Positions 46,231-57,657 are shown, numbered from the stretch's first letter. The stretch: 64,000 nt of DNA from Trichobilharzia szidati (GCA_944472155.2 OX235273.1:80904793-80968792), one strand, 5' to 3'. The notes: generated from the sequence alone by a model not told the origin. Translations and numbers: made by a program.

Positions 46231-46730
46231 CAAGTATTGGTTTGTAGGGATTTTGTTGATTGGTTACAGGATTTCATCATGAGCTGACATTGGTTAGAGA
46301 ACCACTGGAAAACCTGGGAGTACTGGACAGCTGTTTCATCACTCCTAGTTTGGGACTCTTCAGCATTACGCACCCACCGGGGGTCGAACCCAGGACCTTC
46401 TGGTTACAGGGCGAGCTCGTATACCATTATGCCACTGGGACCGGATCCAATGGCCCATAAATTCTAACTTCTACCAATTCACGATATAGCGCAACCGCTA
46501 GCCAATGTCTTCGCCGAGTGTTTGTCCTCACACCCGACCTGCTGCTGGGTCCCAGTGGCTTAATGGTATCCGAGCTCGCCCTGTGACCAGTAGGTCCTAG
46601 GTTCGACCCCCAGTGGGTGCGCTTCACTGAAGAGTCCCAAACTAGGACGAAACAGCTGTCCAGTACTCCCAGGTTTTCCAATGGTACTCTAACCAATGTC
46701 ATCCCTTGATGAAATCCTGTAACCAAAAAT
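46231..46730. mobile_element. S3 fold-back pair, well preserved
   Basis: A minus-strand unit (46231-46550: 3' end, hammerhead 46319-46372, B box complement GGGTCGAACCC, A box region) joins a plus-strand unit (46551-46730). The latter holds A box CCAGTGGCTTAATGG, B box GGTTCGACCCC, hammerhead 46620-46668 and 3' end TCCTGTAACC. The minus copy's hammerhead core reads CUGAAGA, fitting the CUGANGA consensus, but stem II is disturbed. Confidence 0.9.
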
Positions 46731-46749
46731 TGTATTCTTCGTTAGAATC

Positions 46750-46912
46750 GGAGAAGCGAACTGATGTGGGCTGGTGGAAGCGAGCCTTCGGGAAGCCGGT
46801 CAGCTGGTGTGTATTCACTTGATGAAAGCAAGAATAGAGACATGAAATGTCCGTACAATATACGAGACTGGGAAGGCTGCCCATGTAGCCAAAGAGATGC
46901 GAAGACAGGAAA
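46750..46912 (+). mobile_element. RTE-A 5' fragment (endonuclease start)
   Basis: The plus strand shows the start of an APE-type endonuclease: NVRTIYETGKAAHVAKEMRR in one frame. It is the only RTE-A piece here from the N-terminal endonuclease. Truncated at both ends. Confidence 0.75.
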
Positions 46913-46977
46913 CCATAGATTTTAATTAACACTAATACCTTACCGGCTACAATAGATTCTGTGACGAATAAAGAATT

Positions 46978-47415
46978 GATTGGTTACAGGATTTCATCAT
47001 GACCTGAAATCAGTTAGAGAACCACTAAAAAACCTGCAGGGAGTACTGGACGGCTGTTTCGTCAGCCCATTTGAGAACTCTTCATCAGTGCAAATCCACC
47101 GAAGTTTGAACCCAGGACCTTCTGGTTACAAGGTCAGCGAGCTCGTAGACCATTAAGCCACTGGGAACCGCCGATCCAATGACCAGTCTATGAATTCCAA
47201 CTTCTGCCAATTCACGACATAGCACGACCACTAGCAAATGTCACTGGTAGCGAGTATTTATCCTCACACTCAACCTGCTGTACCATACTGGTCACAACTT
47301 CCCACTGGAACCCCAGGTAACTACCTACCTGAATATGGCCAGTCGCTAGTGAGCGTCTCATCGATATCCAAGTATTGTTTTATAGGGGTTCCCTACAAAC
47401 CAATACTTGAATAAA
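46978..47415 (-). mobile_element. S3 element copy l with unit junction
   Basis: Complete minus-strand unit: hammerhead 47035-47095, B box complement TTTGAACCCAGG, A box complement CGTAGACCATTAAGCCACTG. At 47370-47415 the 5' end is joined to a preceding unit's 3' end (CAAGTATTGTTTTATAGGG) and then to an inverted 3' terminus (CCTACAAACCAATACTTGAA). Confidence 0.85.
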
Positions 47416-47608
47416 GAATTATTATAAAGAACAGCCAACCCCCTAGAAAAGCTGCTTGTATGCCCTAAGACGCCACACAATTCCTTGTCTTGACCGTGAA
47501 ACAAGACAGCTTACTATATTGAATGAAATTCTTAATATTCAAAACTTAACTATGTTCCTGTGTTTTTCACTAAATTCGCTTGTTTTTCAATGATATTCCT
47601 TCTTACAG

Positions 47609-47672
47609 CTAACATCCAATGTTAACGATGAAGGCATATCAAGAATTAGCTACGGCAGTAGATTCTTTGAAG
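47609..47672 (+). other. Possible internal exon (64 bp) or chance
   Basis: Flanked by a pyrimidine-rich TATTCCTTCTTACAG (AG at 47607-47608) and by AAG|GTAAAA, a good donor. The frame LTSNVNDEGISRISYGSRFF is open throughout. A second frame starts MLTMKAYQELATAVDSLK and ends in phase at the donor. I recognise neither. Splice-like signals occur by chance, so this is a suggestion only. Confidence 0.22.
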
Positions 47673-48042
47673 GTAAAAATCCATTCGTGATGATATCTGT
47701 CCTGGAATTCACTGGATCCCCGCAAACCTAACCTATGATCATCAGAAACCAGTATACTGGTAAGCTATTCAGTTACAGCAGTATTTAAATATGTTTCAAT
47801 TCTGGAATGGTCATTCCAGGGAATAAAAGCATTCCAACATTAATGAAGCATAAAATTTGAAAATATAATGAATAAGTAATTAATATGCTGACAGTATACA
47901 ACTAATGTTACAAAATTTATCCCTAGAGAGTAGGCAAATTGTTTTTAATAAACTCTGTAACGCATGAAAATTTGACGTAAATACCTTATCATAAGTTATA
48001 CTGAATTCACAATGTACAAGCGTATCCCACCCCCACCCCCCC
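47673..48042. other. No recognised feature
   Basis: AT-rich, ends in a C run before the RTE-A insertion site. Confidence 0.4.
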
Positions 48043-48052
48043 AATTGTACAC

Positions 48053-48900
48053 TATTATTATATATTATTATTTCCTTTAATTCCTAGAGGAATATAGGGC
48101 TTCAGCCGTGAGTCTCCATTGCGTTCGGTTCTCTGCTAAAGTTTTCACCTGGCTCCAAGTCTGCCCACATGCTTTCTTCTCCTCTTCAAATGACCTCCTC
48201 CAAGTCACAACTGGACGACCAACTCGCCAATTCCCATTCGGATCCACTCGAGGGCTTGTCTAATGCTGTCACTTGATGGTTTGATTTCTCGGAGTATGGC
48301 CAATCCACGTAACTCCATTTCTTCCTGCATATTTTTTGCACAATCGGTTACTGCTAGGTTGGTTCGCTCACTGTCAGAGAACTCTGTTGCTGATCTTTTC
48401 TGGCCAGCCATCTGATCTTGAGCGAAGTATTGAACGAAGGCAGCTATCGATGTAGGTCTGTAGTTTGTTTGAGGTGCTCTTCATGACGCACAGTTCAAGT
48501 CTCTGATCCGTATAGTGAGTAGCACTGATTTCACATTGGAGTTGAAAATCCGGATCTTATTCTCATTTTCATGCTGAGTGTTGTTGGTCTCCACACAGAC
48601 TTGAGAGTACTGAAAGCTTGTCTTGCTTTCGCGATCCTTGCTTTGATATTCTCATCAGTCCCGTCCACCAGTATTTGATACGATGCTTCCCAGGTAGGTA
48701 GCTATTTATGCTGATTGTTGTTTGTTGTTGTGGTTGCTGTTGTTGTTGCCCAGTAATCTTGATCACCTCTGTTTTCTCCATGTTCAGCTGAAGTCTTATC
48801 TTCTCTGGATGCTTATTCTGCCAACTTATTGCTTTTCATTCGCATATTTTCGAGTTTGTGGGAAATCAGACATATATCATCGGCGAAGTCCAGATCCTCT
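48053..48900 (-). mobile_element. RTE-A copy A13 with 10-bp TSD
   Basis: A 5'-truncated RTE-A running from EDLDFADDICLISHKLE-like codons (48900 down) to the (ATT)n tail at 48053. The target-site duplication AATTGTACAC occurs at 48043-48052 and 48901-48910. Frames are broken by several indels. It represents a clean, separable insertion. Confidence 0.95.
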
Positions 48901-49409
48901 AATTGTACACACCAGAATGGAAACCCTGAGAAACTGCAGGAGAACTGCTAAACAAGTTTAGATACCTACCCGTGAAATTATTCACAAATGAAGCAAATGC
49001 ATTACTTGCTATAGAGGCCAAAACCCAAGTATTCTTATTTAAACCTTGGAAACAATTCAGCAAAACCAAATTGATACTATCCGTACGATTTACTGAGTTC
49101 TTCTGGATACTTTACCAAACTTTTGTCAGTCATGTATAGTAAAAGATTATATTCAAAATCCAATATCAAAATACGATTCAATGAAATCTGTGGTACTATT
49201 AAAGTAATATAATAAGTTATTTCAAAGATACGCAAATGCCTAAACAATACCACCAGGCAGCTATACAATCCTAAGTTTTATTTAGTACAGTATACGTTCT
49301 GTACGGCAAAAATAATTAACAAGATACAACAGTCAAATACCCAAGAGTCAACAAGAGTATTTCCAACAATATTTCCCAATAGAATTGAAACTGAACAGAA
49401 CACTTTTCC

Positions 49410-50150
49410 AGTGAATAGTCCAAGAAAATCAGTTCAAAGAACTTTTAATGCTGGCAAACTACACGTCTTATTCTCCACACGACCGATGGTGCTACCTCGA
49501 TTGAAAGATGAAGTACCTAGACTAGCCACTTCAAATTGTATCTATCAATTCAACTGCGCTTGTGGAACGAGTTATATTGGTCGTTGCTCTAGGAACTTGA
49601 TTTTTCGTGCTCGCTCAAGAACATCTCCCACTATGGCTAAGTTGAGGTGTAGTAAAAACCATCAACAGCTCGATATTAGAACACCTGGTGCAAACCGACC
49701 ACAAAGCCAGCCAACATTGAAGAATCCTTCTCTATCATCATCTATCGGGTACCAAATAGATTGTCAAAAGCATCGAGGTACCGCATGCTCCAAACAGCAG
49801 AGGCTATCGCAATTCGCTTGAAACAACCAGTGCTTGGTGTGCAAAAGAATCAAGTCCAGCCACAGCCACTACTACTACTGCCCTGTCCGGCCTTCAGTAG
49901 AGACTATAAATTCATGAATTTGTATTATGATTATTTTCCCTAATTTGTATGATATTCATTCAGTGTATTGTTATGTTGATGCTATCGAACTGTAATCCAC
50001 TGATATTATTAGTACTGACTCAATGTTATTTAGACAACATGAATGCTGTTAATATCACTAATTCATTCACTATTACGTCTATATAACTGAAGAATCTGAT
50101 GAAGAAGGTGTTGTCAAAAAGGAGTCTTCTTTGTTCAGTAACCATTCTTT
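49410..50150 (+). mobile_element. PLE-1 relic with intact GIY-YIG core
   Basis: Frame 49411-49821: RTFNAGKLHVLFSTRPMVLP, then YQFNCACGTSYIGRCSRNLI, where the GTSYIG core is intact (49541-49605). A frameshift follows. The C-terminal tail continues in another frame (AEAIAIRLKQPVLGVQKNQV, 49800-49860). The 3' region ends with a hammerhead-like block at 50086-50142. Confidence 0.85.
50086..50142 (+). ncRNA. Hammerhead-like module with CUGAUGA core
   Basis: ACUGAA and UUCAGU can form an outer stem I. CUGAUGA is at 50096-50102; GUC-AAAA replaces GUC-GAAA (G12 to A); hairpin AAGGAG-U-CUUCUU and U follow. Stem II is weak. Better core than most PLE modules here, but probably inactive. Confidence 0.5.
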
Positions 50151-50154
50151 ATAA

Positions 50155-51040
50155 AATTTTTGAAAACAGAGCGCGTAGTTCAGCGAACAGACTCTTTTCA
50201 GTGGATTCATTTTCTCGTTCAGCTGTATAATCGAAGTTAGATACAATTTTCCATGACACAAGTGATCAGTTGTCACATACATACATACCTGTTCATATCA
50301 GTCAGTGCAGAAGAGGAGTTGAATATGTGCATTAGAGCTACCCAACAAGATGAGTAATTTAATCAATGAGTTGTAATCAGGATGCATACAGAAACAAACG
50401 AGAATATGAACTTATGTAAGAGTTCTAAAGATACACAAGAGTTAAATGGAGTTAGAAAGGCAAATAGACAAACAAACAAAAATCAAGTCAGTGGAAATCA
50501 TCAATACCAACGACAACGACGTCGTTACCATGATGTTAGAAGTGGTTGAATAATTTTCTCTCGTATACAGAGCTCCGGTTTCTCTAACTGAATATCTAAA
50601 GCTTCAGAAATGCTCAGAGGAGACTAAAGCGTATTGCCTTCAGAAGATTACTTTTTCACTTTGTGCATTACTTTGAAGGAGTTGTTTACTGAGATGGAAT
50701 GACCATTGTTGATAAGATGTTCAGTTATCACACTGCTTTTAGAGCCACTACTACGTATCTGCACCTATGCAGGATAGTGTTCTTGAACCCTTTTCGACGG
50801 GATACGCGTGGTTCGACAGCAACAGGTGAACTGATATATACACACAGAAGTGGTAAGATGCAAGATCTTACCCATAAGGCTTCTGTTGACCAATGGATAA
50901 CTGGAAAACACTACTTTTAACGTTGCTGTGAAGAATGTTATTCTCAAAGATGAAATTTTTCTCGTAAGGATATCGCAAATTCAACCTCCCTTGAAATCCA
51001 AGTCCATGTAAGGTTTCTTTTTTGGAACAAGTAATTTGTG
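50155..51040 (-). mobile_element. PLE-1 relic, tail-to-tail with the previous one
   Basis: Minus strand: KPYMDLDFKGG (about 51010), KISSLRITFFTATLKVVFSS, TTSVCIYQFTCCCRTTRIPS. The YIG segment is deleted between CCCRTT and SKRVQEHYPA. Tail EKPELCIREKI near 50580. The 3' region has a hammerhead-like block at 50178-50224. The 3' ends of this and the preceding plus-strand relic face each other. Confidence 0.85.
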
Positions 51041-51235
51041 ATTCCTATGAACATTTTTCCTCCGAGAAGCTCAACAAAAGACATAAACATGTTGAAATAT
51101 ATCTACATACTCAATCTATGATGTAGCTTAAATATACACTTTATTTTTAATTGCATGATTTCATGGAATAAAATGCGATTACAGGAATTCCAGTTGATTT
51201 TATCAGAGGCAGCACTTGAAACAGTGGCCTTATAT

Positions 51236-52335
51236 CATCTGATTAATAATAATATTAATTGTAATAATAATATTTGTAATAATAAGCAAAGGAAAAAAAA
51301 CCAAGAGGGTAAAGGGGAAGGAGCACTCTTGGTGAGAAGAAGAACCATCAATCCAAGTTCGGCCACGGTAGGAACAGCGTCTGGACGTGTTCTTTTTGGA
51401 TACAAAGTTCCGGTTTAGTCGATCTTATTGCAACAGCTTCAGCTATGTGTAGAAGACGTAAGCGAACTGTACGTGATAAGGACTTCAGAATTCGGTGTAT
51501 AACCCTGAAAGCTGTGTTGACATCGATATGATGTCCCCCCTCCTGAACCAAGCTGTTAAATGTTCTCGAACCCGTAGACGAACCTGCCAAATCGTGTGCC
51601 CTATATAACTTGATCCACAGGAACAGTTGAAATGGTATATGCACGAGGAAGAGCTGAAGTTAGGTAAGACATCTTTGAGTTGCTGGGTGAACATTGGACG
51701 GCTATTGGAAAGGTAGGAACAGATGTCCAGAGTAGAAATTTTTCTTGATCGTCCTGGTTAAACATTGCGATAGAATCCCCACAGGAGTACCTCCACTGAA
51801 TTAAAGACGTAAAAACATAGGCTTTTTCTCCGCCGCTGCCAGTTCATGTTTACGACTATTGTAACCTATGTTGACTTTAATGAACTTCTCTGGATATCCG
51901 TTCTCTCTTAGAATGTCTCGGATAACCTTGAGTTCTTTCTCTACTCAGTCTTAGGAACAAATAGAGACCTCGCTCTAAATGCTAAGCACCGTATCATATT
52001 ACGTTTGTATTTCATAGGTACAAAGCTAAGGAAGTGTGTATACTGTGTCAACACAGCTTTCAGGGTTATATACCTAATTCCGAAGTCGTTATCATGTAAA
52101 ATCCGTTTACGTCTCCTACACATAGCTGAAGCTGTTGCAATAATATCGACTAAACCGGAACTTTGTATCCAAAAAGAACACGTCCAGACGCTGTTCCTAC
52201 CGTGGCCGAAATTGGATTGATGATTCTTCTCACCAAGATTGCTCCTTCCCCTTAACCCCTCTTGGTTTTTTTCCTTTGTTTATTATCACAAATATTATTA
52301 TTACAATTATTATTATTATTTGTCATGATTAATAA
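51236..52335. mobile_element. PLE-1 head-to-head palindrome
   Basis: Minus-strand copy 51236-52045: connector THFLSFVPMKYKRNMI, then CIYHFNCSCGSSYIGHTIWQ with YIG intact (about 51590-51665), and the tail LRLLHIAEAVAIRSTKPELC. Plus-strand copy 52046-52335 has only the tail (NTAFRVIYLIPKSLS, LHIAEAVAIISTKPELC) and 3' end with (ATT)n. The arms are nearly identical over about 280 bp and both point outward. Confidence 0.88.
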
Positions 52336-53061
52336 TACTGATGACATCTTCATGTAACTTTAAGTCTAATATACACACTTCAGAAAATAAAGTTCCCATT
52401 TACAATTTATGAATCAAAAAAATCATCCATTGATTTTCAGGTTTTGGTCTGAAGTTTGATCACCTACTGACAGCATTCAGAGAACCATTCAAGGCAAAGT
52501 TAAACTATCACAGCCAAAACCACAGTGACCTTGAGCAACCAATCAGAATTCAGATGCAAATAAGTCGCATAATCCTTTAAAAAAATACACTACAAAAATA
52601 TTCCAAACATGATATTAAACTGTAAAGTTGTAGCTTTTGTGTTGTAAGAATACCTCCCAGTCATTACAGAGATGATCTATAGAGAAATCGTACCATGCGG
52701 AAAATATCGATTCATTCAGGTGACTGTAGTTCATGGTACTTTGAAATCTATTAATATTTATGACACTATTCTTCATTCTACTCCTAACTTTAACTATATT
52801 CCTAGCTTTAACCCTGAAAGTTAATCTTAGGAGTCATAGCCCTACCTAACAATATAGATTTGCAGAAAAAGTACCTACGAAATAAGTAGAATACTGTATC
52901 TACCCTCTCCAGGTCATGACATTTCATAGGACTCCTTGAATTTGATTGGCTCTTGAAAGTTAACTCTTGAAAGACCTTGACTTTGGTGATTGATACTTTA
53001 ATTCCGTCCCATTAAATACCAAGGAGTAATAGACAAATGTTTCATTACAAAAAGTCAGGTG
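52336..53061. other. No recognised feature
   Basis: AT-rich; nothing supported. Confidence 0.4.
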
Positions 53062-53730
53062 TATTATATTATATTATTGTTTCCTTTAATTCCTAGAGGA
53101 ACATACGGCTTCAGCTGTGCGTCTCCATTGCATTCGGTTCTCTGCTACAGTCTTCACCTGGCTCCAAGTCTGCCTACACGTTTTCATCTCCTCTTCACAT
53201 CACCTCCTCCAAGTCACCCTCACACTGACGACCAACTCGCCGCTTCCCATTCGATCGGGTTCCACTCGAGCAATGGTTTGTCTAGTGATGTCACTCACTT
53301 GATGCATTGTTTCCTCAGAGTATGGCCAGCCAATCCATCTCCATTTCTTCCTGCTTATTTGTTTCACAATCGGTTCCTGATGGGTTGGTTCGCTCATTGC
53401 CAGAGATCTCTGTTGCTGATCTTTTCTGGCCGGCCATCTGATCTTCAGCGGAGTATTGAGCGAAGACAACTGTTAATGAAGGTGTGTAGTTTGTTTGAGA
53501 TGCTCTTCATGACGCGCAGTGCAAGTCTCTGATCCGTATAGTGAGTAGCACTGACTGACTTCACATTGGAGTTGGAAATCAGGATCTTATTCTCATTTTG
53601 ATGCTGAGTGCTGTTGACCTCCACACAGACTTGACGTGAGTAGTGAAAGCTTGCCTCGCTTTTCCGATTCTTGCTTTGATATCCTCATCAGTTCCGCCTG
53701 TAGTTGAAACGATGCTCCTCAGGTAGGTCA
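53062..53730 (-). mobile_element. RTE-A copy A14
   Basis: Minus strand from LRSIVSTTGGTDEDIKARIG (53776 down) to the 3' end at 53062 (ATTGTTTCCTTTAATTCCTA complement). GTCAGGTGT before and GTCAGATGT after may be a decayed target-site duplication. Frames broken; 53200-53469 retains the IGRKKWRWIGWP-type segment (KWRWIGWPYSEETMHQ). Confidence 0.9.
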
Positions 53731-53809
53731 GATGTGATGATAAATGTTCACTGATGACACTGGCCAGAGATGGCACTAAATTTTATAAATTGACAGAAGG
53801 CAGAATAAG

Positions 53810-53945
53810 TGGGTTGTCGAATGATCAACGAGATCCTTTCGCATCCTCAAGATTCTGGTTTCAATCCCCTTGTGACGAGTGATGAGTGCTTAATGCTAGA
53901 GAGTTGCAAACTAGTACAAAGCAGCTGTCCAGTACTCTTCAGTGT
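53810..53945 (+). mobile_element. S3 fragment, diverged
   Basis: A degenerate B box (GGTTTCAATCCCC) and hammerhead block (GATGAGTGCTTAATG.., CAAACTAGTAC, AAAGCAGCTGTCCAGTACTC) in S3 order. Confidence 0.6.
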
Positions 53946-54494
53946 AAGCGTGTGGCCAAACTTGAAATCACCTAATTATTTTCTGTCTGGGTAAATAAGT
54001 AATGGTGCAGTTTTTTAAAATTTCGTAAACATTAAACTAGTATGAAATAAACAGAGGCTTGTTTTTCATCTGTATTAACGAAACCAAAACAGTTTCCTTC
54101 TACAGACTGTAGAGAAAATTAAGTGAGTTTTATTTTTTTTCTGAAATCCAAATGTTTTGTTGTATTTCACTCTGGAAAGCAGAAAAAAAGAAATCAACGT
54201 TTTAACGATCAACTAGAAATATTTTTATAAAGGTATTCTTGATGAATACAGAATTCAAGACATTCTTCCAATGATATTTTAAGTTTTAATTAAAAGAGCA
54301 ATATATTGTCATTGTTCTTTAAGGTATCTGTGTAAGAAGTGCGCTTCAGTAATTGTTTAGCTAAATGCTCGTGCATTAATTCAACGGCTTCTGAATGTCA
54401 GAGTTTCCATCAAACGATCAGTTATCCACCTACGTATGCTTCCTCCCTAACTTCACTCGCTGAATGTAAATTTCAACTTCCCCTACAGTTAACT
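53946..54494. other. No recognised feature
   Basis: AT-rich; nothing supported. Confidence 0.4.
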
Positions 54495-56235
54495 ATAATA
54501 ATAATAATGTACTTTATTCCAAAAACAGTACTTATAATACAGAATGGAATTCTCAGCATTTGTCACAATATTGCATCTGATTTACTCAAAATATAATTAA
54601 AATTAAAACTAAATTAACCGGAGGTATTTGTCCACATTTACGATATAAAGTCAAAAATATTCGAAGCACGAATTGAGATTATTAAATAAAATATAATAAT
54701 AATAATAACAGTGAGTTTGTTTCAAACAGTATTGTCGATTCAGTTTGGAAACTTTAGCATGTTATAGATTATTGGATCTAATGTTCTGTTGATATAGTAT
54801 AATGAGGGGAAATACAAAATTAACAGTTATAACACAGCTTAAATGATGTCCACACTTATGAAAAAAATAAACAAAAACAAAAAATTGAGAGGATTATAAA
54901 TATAAGGAGTACAATAACAATAAAGTTTGATGCTGTAAGGATGGAGGAAATGGTTTATTTAGTAGTGCAAAGAAGGTTAGTTAGTTCATTTCTGACACTA
55001 TTTTCATCACATAAAGTACATGCTAAATATGGTATAGTGGAATTTTTATACTTAGACGTACGTGCATAAATTCTTCTGAAAAGACTTCTTGTTTTACCTG
55101 AGGAGACACAAGGTTGGAGCTGCGGGTAGAGTGGGTGCTCAGAGTCTGACAAAATTCCTTTAGCCAATTTGTTGCATGAAATCAAGTTCCCATCGTCAAT
55201 GACGATGTCAACGATATGGCCCAATGGGATACCACTCGCCCTACTGACAGTCTTCAGAGTTCTACGAAGTATGACATAGTCTTTTTTAAGCAATCCAGGA
55301 AAGAATAAGGGTGAACAGTAAAGAAGAATAGGTAAAATACACGAGTTGACAAACTGTAAGAGGAGGGGTTGAGTTATGCCTGAGTGCCTCAACTTCTTAA
55401 TGTAAAAAGTCAGACGAAATATTCTTTTAGAAATCGCTAAGACATGGGAGGACCAGGATAGGTCAGAAGAAAGAATTAATCCAAGATACTTAACTTGAGA
55501 CTGGGTTTCTATATCGGTATCATCAATTTTGCAAGGGCCATAGGAACCAACGGCTTCATTTAACTTTCGTTTACATCGGAAACTGAAATTAACTGTCTGA
55601 CATTTGGAAGGATTTTGTTTAAGGCCGTTAGACGAAGACCATTTGCTAATTCCTGATAGAAAGCTGTTCATCTTAGTACAGTCTAGCTGGGATTTAACAG
55701 ACATTGAAATAGTTAGATCATCGGCATACTTAACAAAGTTCATTTCATCATCAGAGTGAGGCAAGTCATACAAGAAGAAAGAAAACTGAAAAGGAGAAAC
55801 TACAGCGGCTTGAAGGACACCAGCCTCAGTAAGCAACGAAGTGGACGACTTTCCCTGACATACAGTGTACTGCTTTCTTCCTGATAAATAAGAATGCAGC
55901 CATTTGACAACCCAACAGTCAGTTTGAGTTTCAGCAAGCTTGTTTAACAAAATGTCCCTAGGTACTGAGTCAGAAGCAGATGTGTAATCTAGGAAAGTGC
56001 AGAGAACAAATTTAGCCCCCTTGTCTAAGCTGGAGACAATGTTATGACACAGGACTGCAGCTGCGTCCAAAGTACTTCTACTATGTTAGCAGGCGAATTG
56101 TTTGGGATCGTTAAAGGCTTTAAGTGAAGGTTGAAGATTAATTAAGAGGAACTTTTCCATAGCTTTTAGAAAAAGGGGAAGTAATAGCAATGGGTCTAAA
56201 TTTAAAACATGTTCCATCTATAGGTAGCAACTAAG
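54495..56235 (-). mobile_element. CR1-B LINE, RT half and 3' end (B2)
   Basis: Minus strand from FRPIAITSPFSKAMEKFLL (about 56205) to the 3' end ATTATTATT at 54495, with a 460-bp 3' untranslated region that is nearly the same as in B1. The endonuclease half is missing, consistent with 5' truncation. The clade assignment rests on the SRSTLDAAAVLCHNI and FLDYTSASDSVPRD-type motifs. Confidence 0.88.
54955..56205 (-). pseudogene. CR1-B reverse transcriptase, one early stop
   Basis: Frame 54955-56070 (371 codons) is open, and the same frame extends upstream to about 56205 through one TAA after NDPKQFAC. Motif A: CTFLDYTSASDSVPRD. Motif B altered: AGVLQAAVVSPFQFSFFLYD (Gly of QGAVVSP is Ala). Motif C: NFVKYADDLTISM with both Asp. 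Then SQVKYLGLILSSDLSWSSH and the C-terminal block shared with B1, ending TNLLCTTK. The RT core is largely preserved. Confidence 0.9.
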
Positions 56236-56239
56236 TATT

Positions 56240-56635
56240 TACACAGGTGTGAAACTCTATAAATTCTAAAACTTTTAAATAATTCACAAGTGAATAACCT
56301 CCTGTAAATATAACTTGAACTCTGTGATCATAAGAAGATGATCATTTTTCCTCTCCTTCTTACACTTCAAGAAATCAATTTAAGTTATGTGGACAGTTGA
56401 GGAGTACCTACAAGAGTATAGAAAAAGAGTCATCTCTTCACTAATTAATCTACTCAGTTTCTTTTTTCCCCTCAAACTTCACTGCTTTCTATCATAGCTA
56501 CCAATAATTTCAATACAGTTTCTTTATCTCCTTTTAACTCTGTAAAAATCAGTAAGGAATTAGGCCATTTAAACACTGTAGTCAGTTTTGATTGGACACT
56601 AACTAACTAGTGTGACATGCAGACTGAATTCTACC
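56240..56635. other. No recognised feature
   Basis: AT-rich; nothing supported. Confidence 0.4.
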
Positions 56636-56639
56636 AGTC

Positions 56640-56900
56640 AGATTTGCAATGTGGCCACCATGCCACTAGGTAGCTCGCCATCATGGTGCACTTTGAATTG
56701 GTAATATTAGGTGGATGGAGGCAATCGGCCACAGGAAGCCTTGATTAACCTGGATTTCGTGCTAGTTGGCACTCACCAGTCAGCAAGGCGTATCCGCAAC
56801 TTTGAAGGAACTCGTGTCCCTCCCTAGATTCGAACCCACGTCACCCAGTGCTGCAGTCAGAGACGTCACCACTGAGCTATTCAGGTTCACGACTGACCTA
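56640..56900 (-). mobile_element. S5, tRNA-headed element, single copy
   Basis: Minus strand: head with A box TAGCTCAGTGGTGACG and B box GGTTCGAATCT (56823-56885), then a body AGGGAGGGACACGAGTTCC, TGCCAACTAGCACGAAATCC, GTGGCCGATTGCCTCC. Unlike S1-S4 in sequence. The box spacing fits a tRNA-derived Pol III promoter. The ends are not defined because there is no second copy. Confidence 0.6.
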
Positions 56901-57118
56901 TTGTAGGACCGTAGTGGTAGTCAGTTCTTTTTAAATAAAACTGCCAACTTCATATTGAGGTCTTTAACTTATAAAGCCTACGTCAAATCAAACAACCAAC
57001 CTCATTAGCTATTACTCTGGTATCTTTATCCACATATGTTTGCTTTGTATATGAAACGTTGATACAAGACACAATGATAATTATTCATTTGATCCAACCT
57101 GGGTGTTATAATTCAGCC

Positions 57119-57355
57119 TTTTTTCAATTCCTTCACGTTCCCAGTGAAACATAGGGCTTCAAGCTAGTGGCCTGAAGTTTCTGTAGCAGTGGTGATAATT
57201 TTTACAGGATGGGGTTGCTAGCCTCATGCCCAACCTTTCCTCTGCACCAGCATTATTTCTGGTTTAGCGAGGTAAAGGAGTGAGTCGGCCGGGGATCGAA
57301 CCTGGACCATGTGCATGGTCGGCGAGCGTCCTAACCACTATGCCACCGACGCACC
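57119..57355 (-). mobile_element. S2 SINE copy d with 11-bp TSD
   Basis: Complete minus-strand S2 with intact boxes; A-rich tail at 57119. Target-site duplication ATAATTCAGCC at 57108-57118 and 57356-57366. Confidence 0.97.
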
Positions 57356-57366
57356 ATAATTCAGCC

Positions 57367-57655
57367 ATACCAGAAGTGAATTACTAATGAGTAAAGGTCG
57401 TGTCTACTTGATTAATACATAACGTATGATCCCTTAAAGGACTTAAGTGAAAACTACGAAAAAGTGAATAGTCTCATAAACACATTGAGCTTAAATATCC
57501 GAGTATACATAACATGCGATTGGTCTCCGTAAAACGAAGGACAGTTCTACGGTTCTTTTTGGGACCAGGAGTTGAAGATAAATCCATAAACCCTTTCAGT
57601 TATTTGAAATGTTTTAATAGGCTAGTTTCTGAGGAAGTCTTAACAAAGATCTAAA
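57367..57655. other. No recognised feature
   Basis: AT-rich; nothing supported. Confidence 0.4.
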
Positions 57656-57657
57656 TA

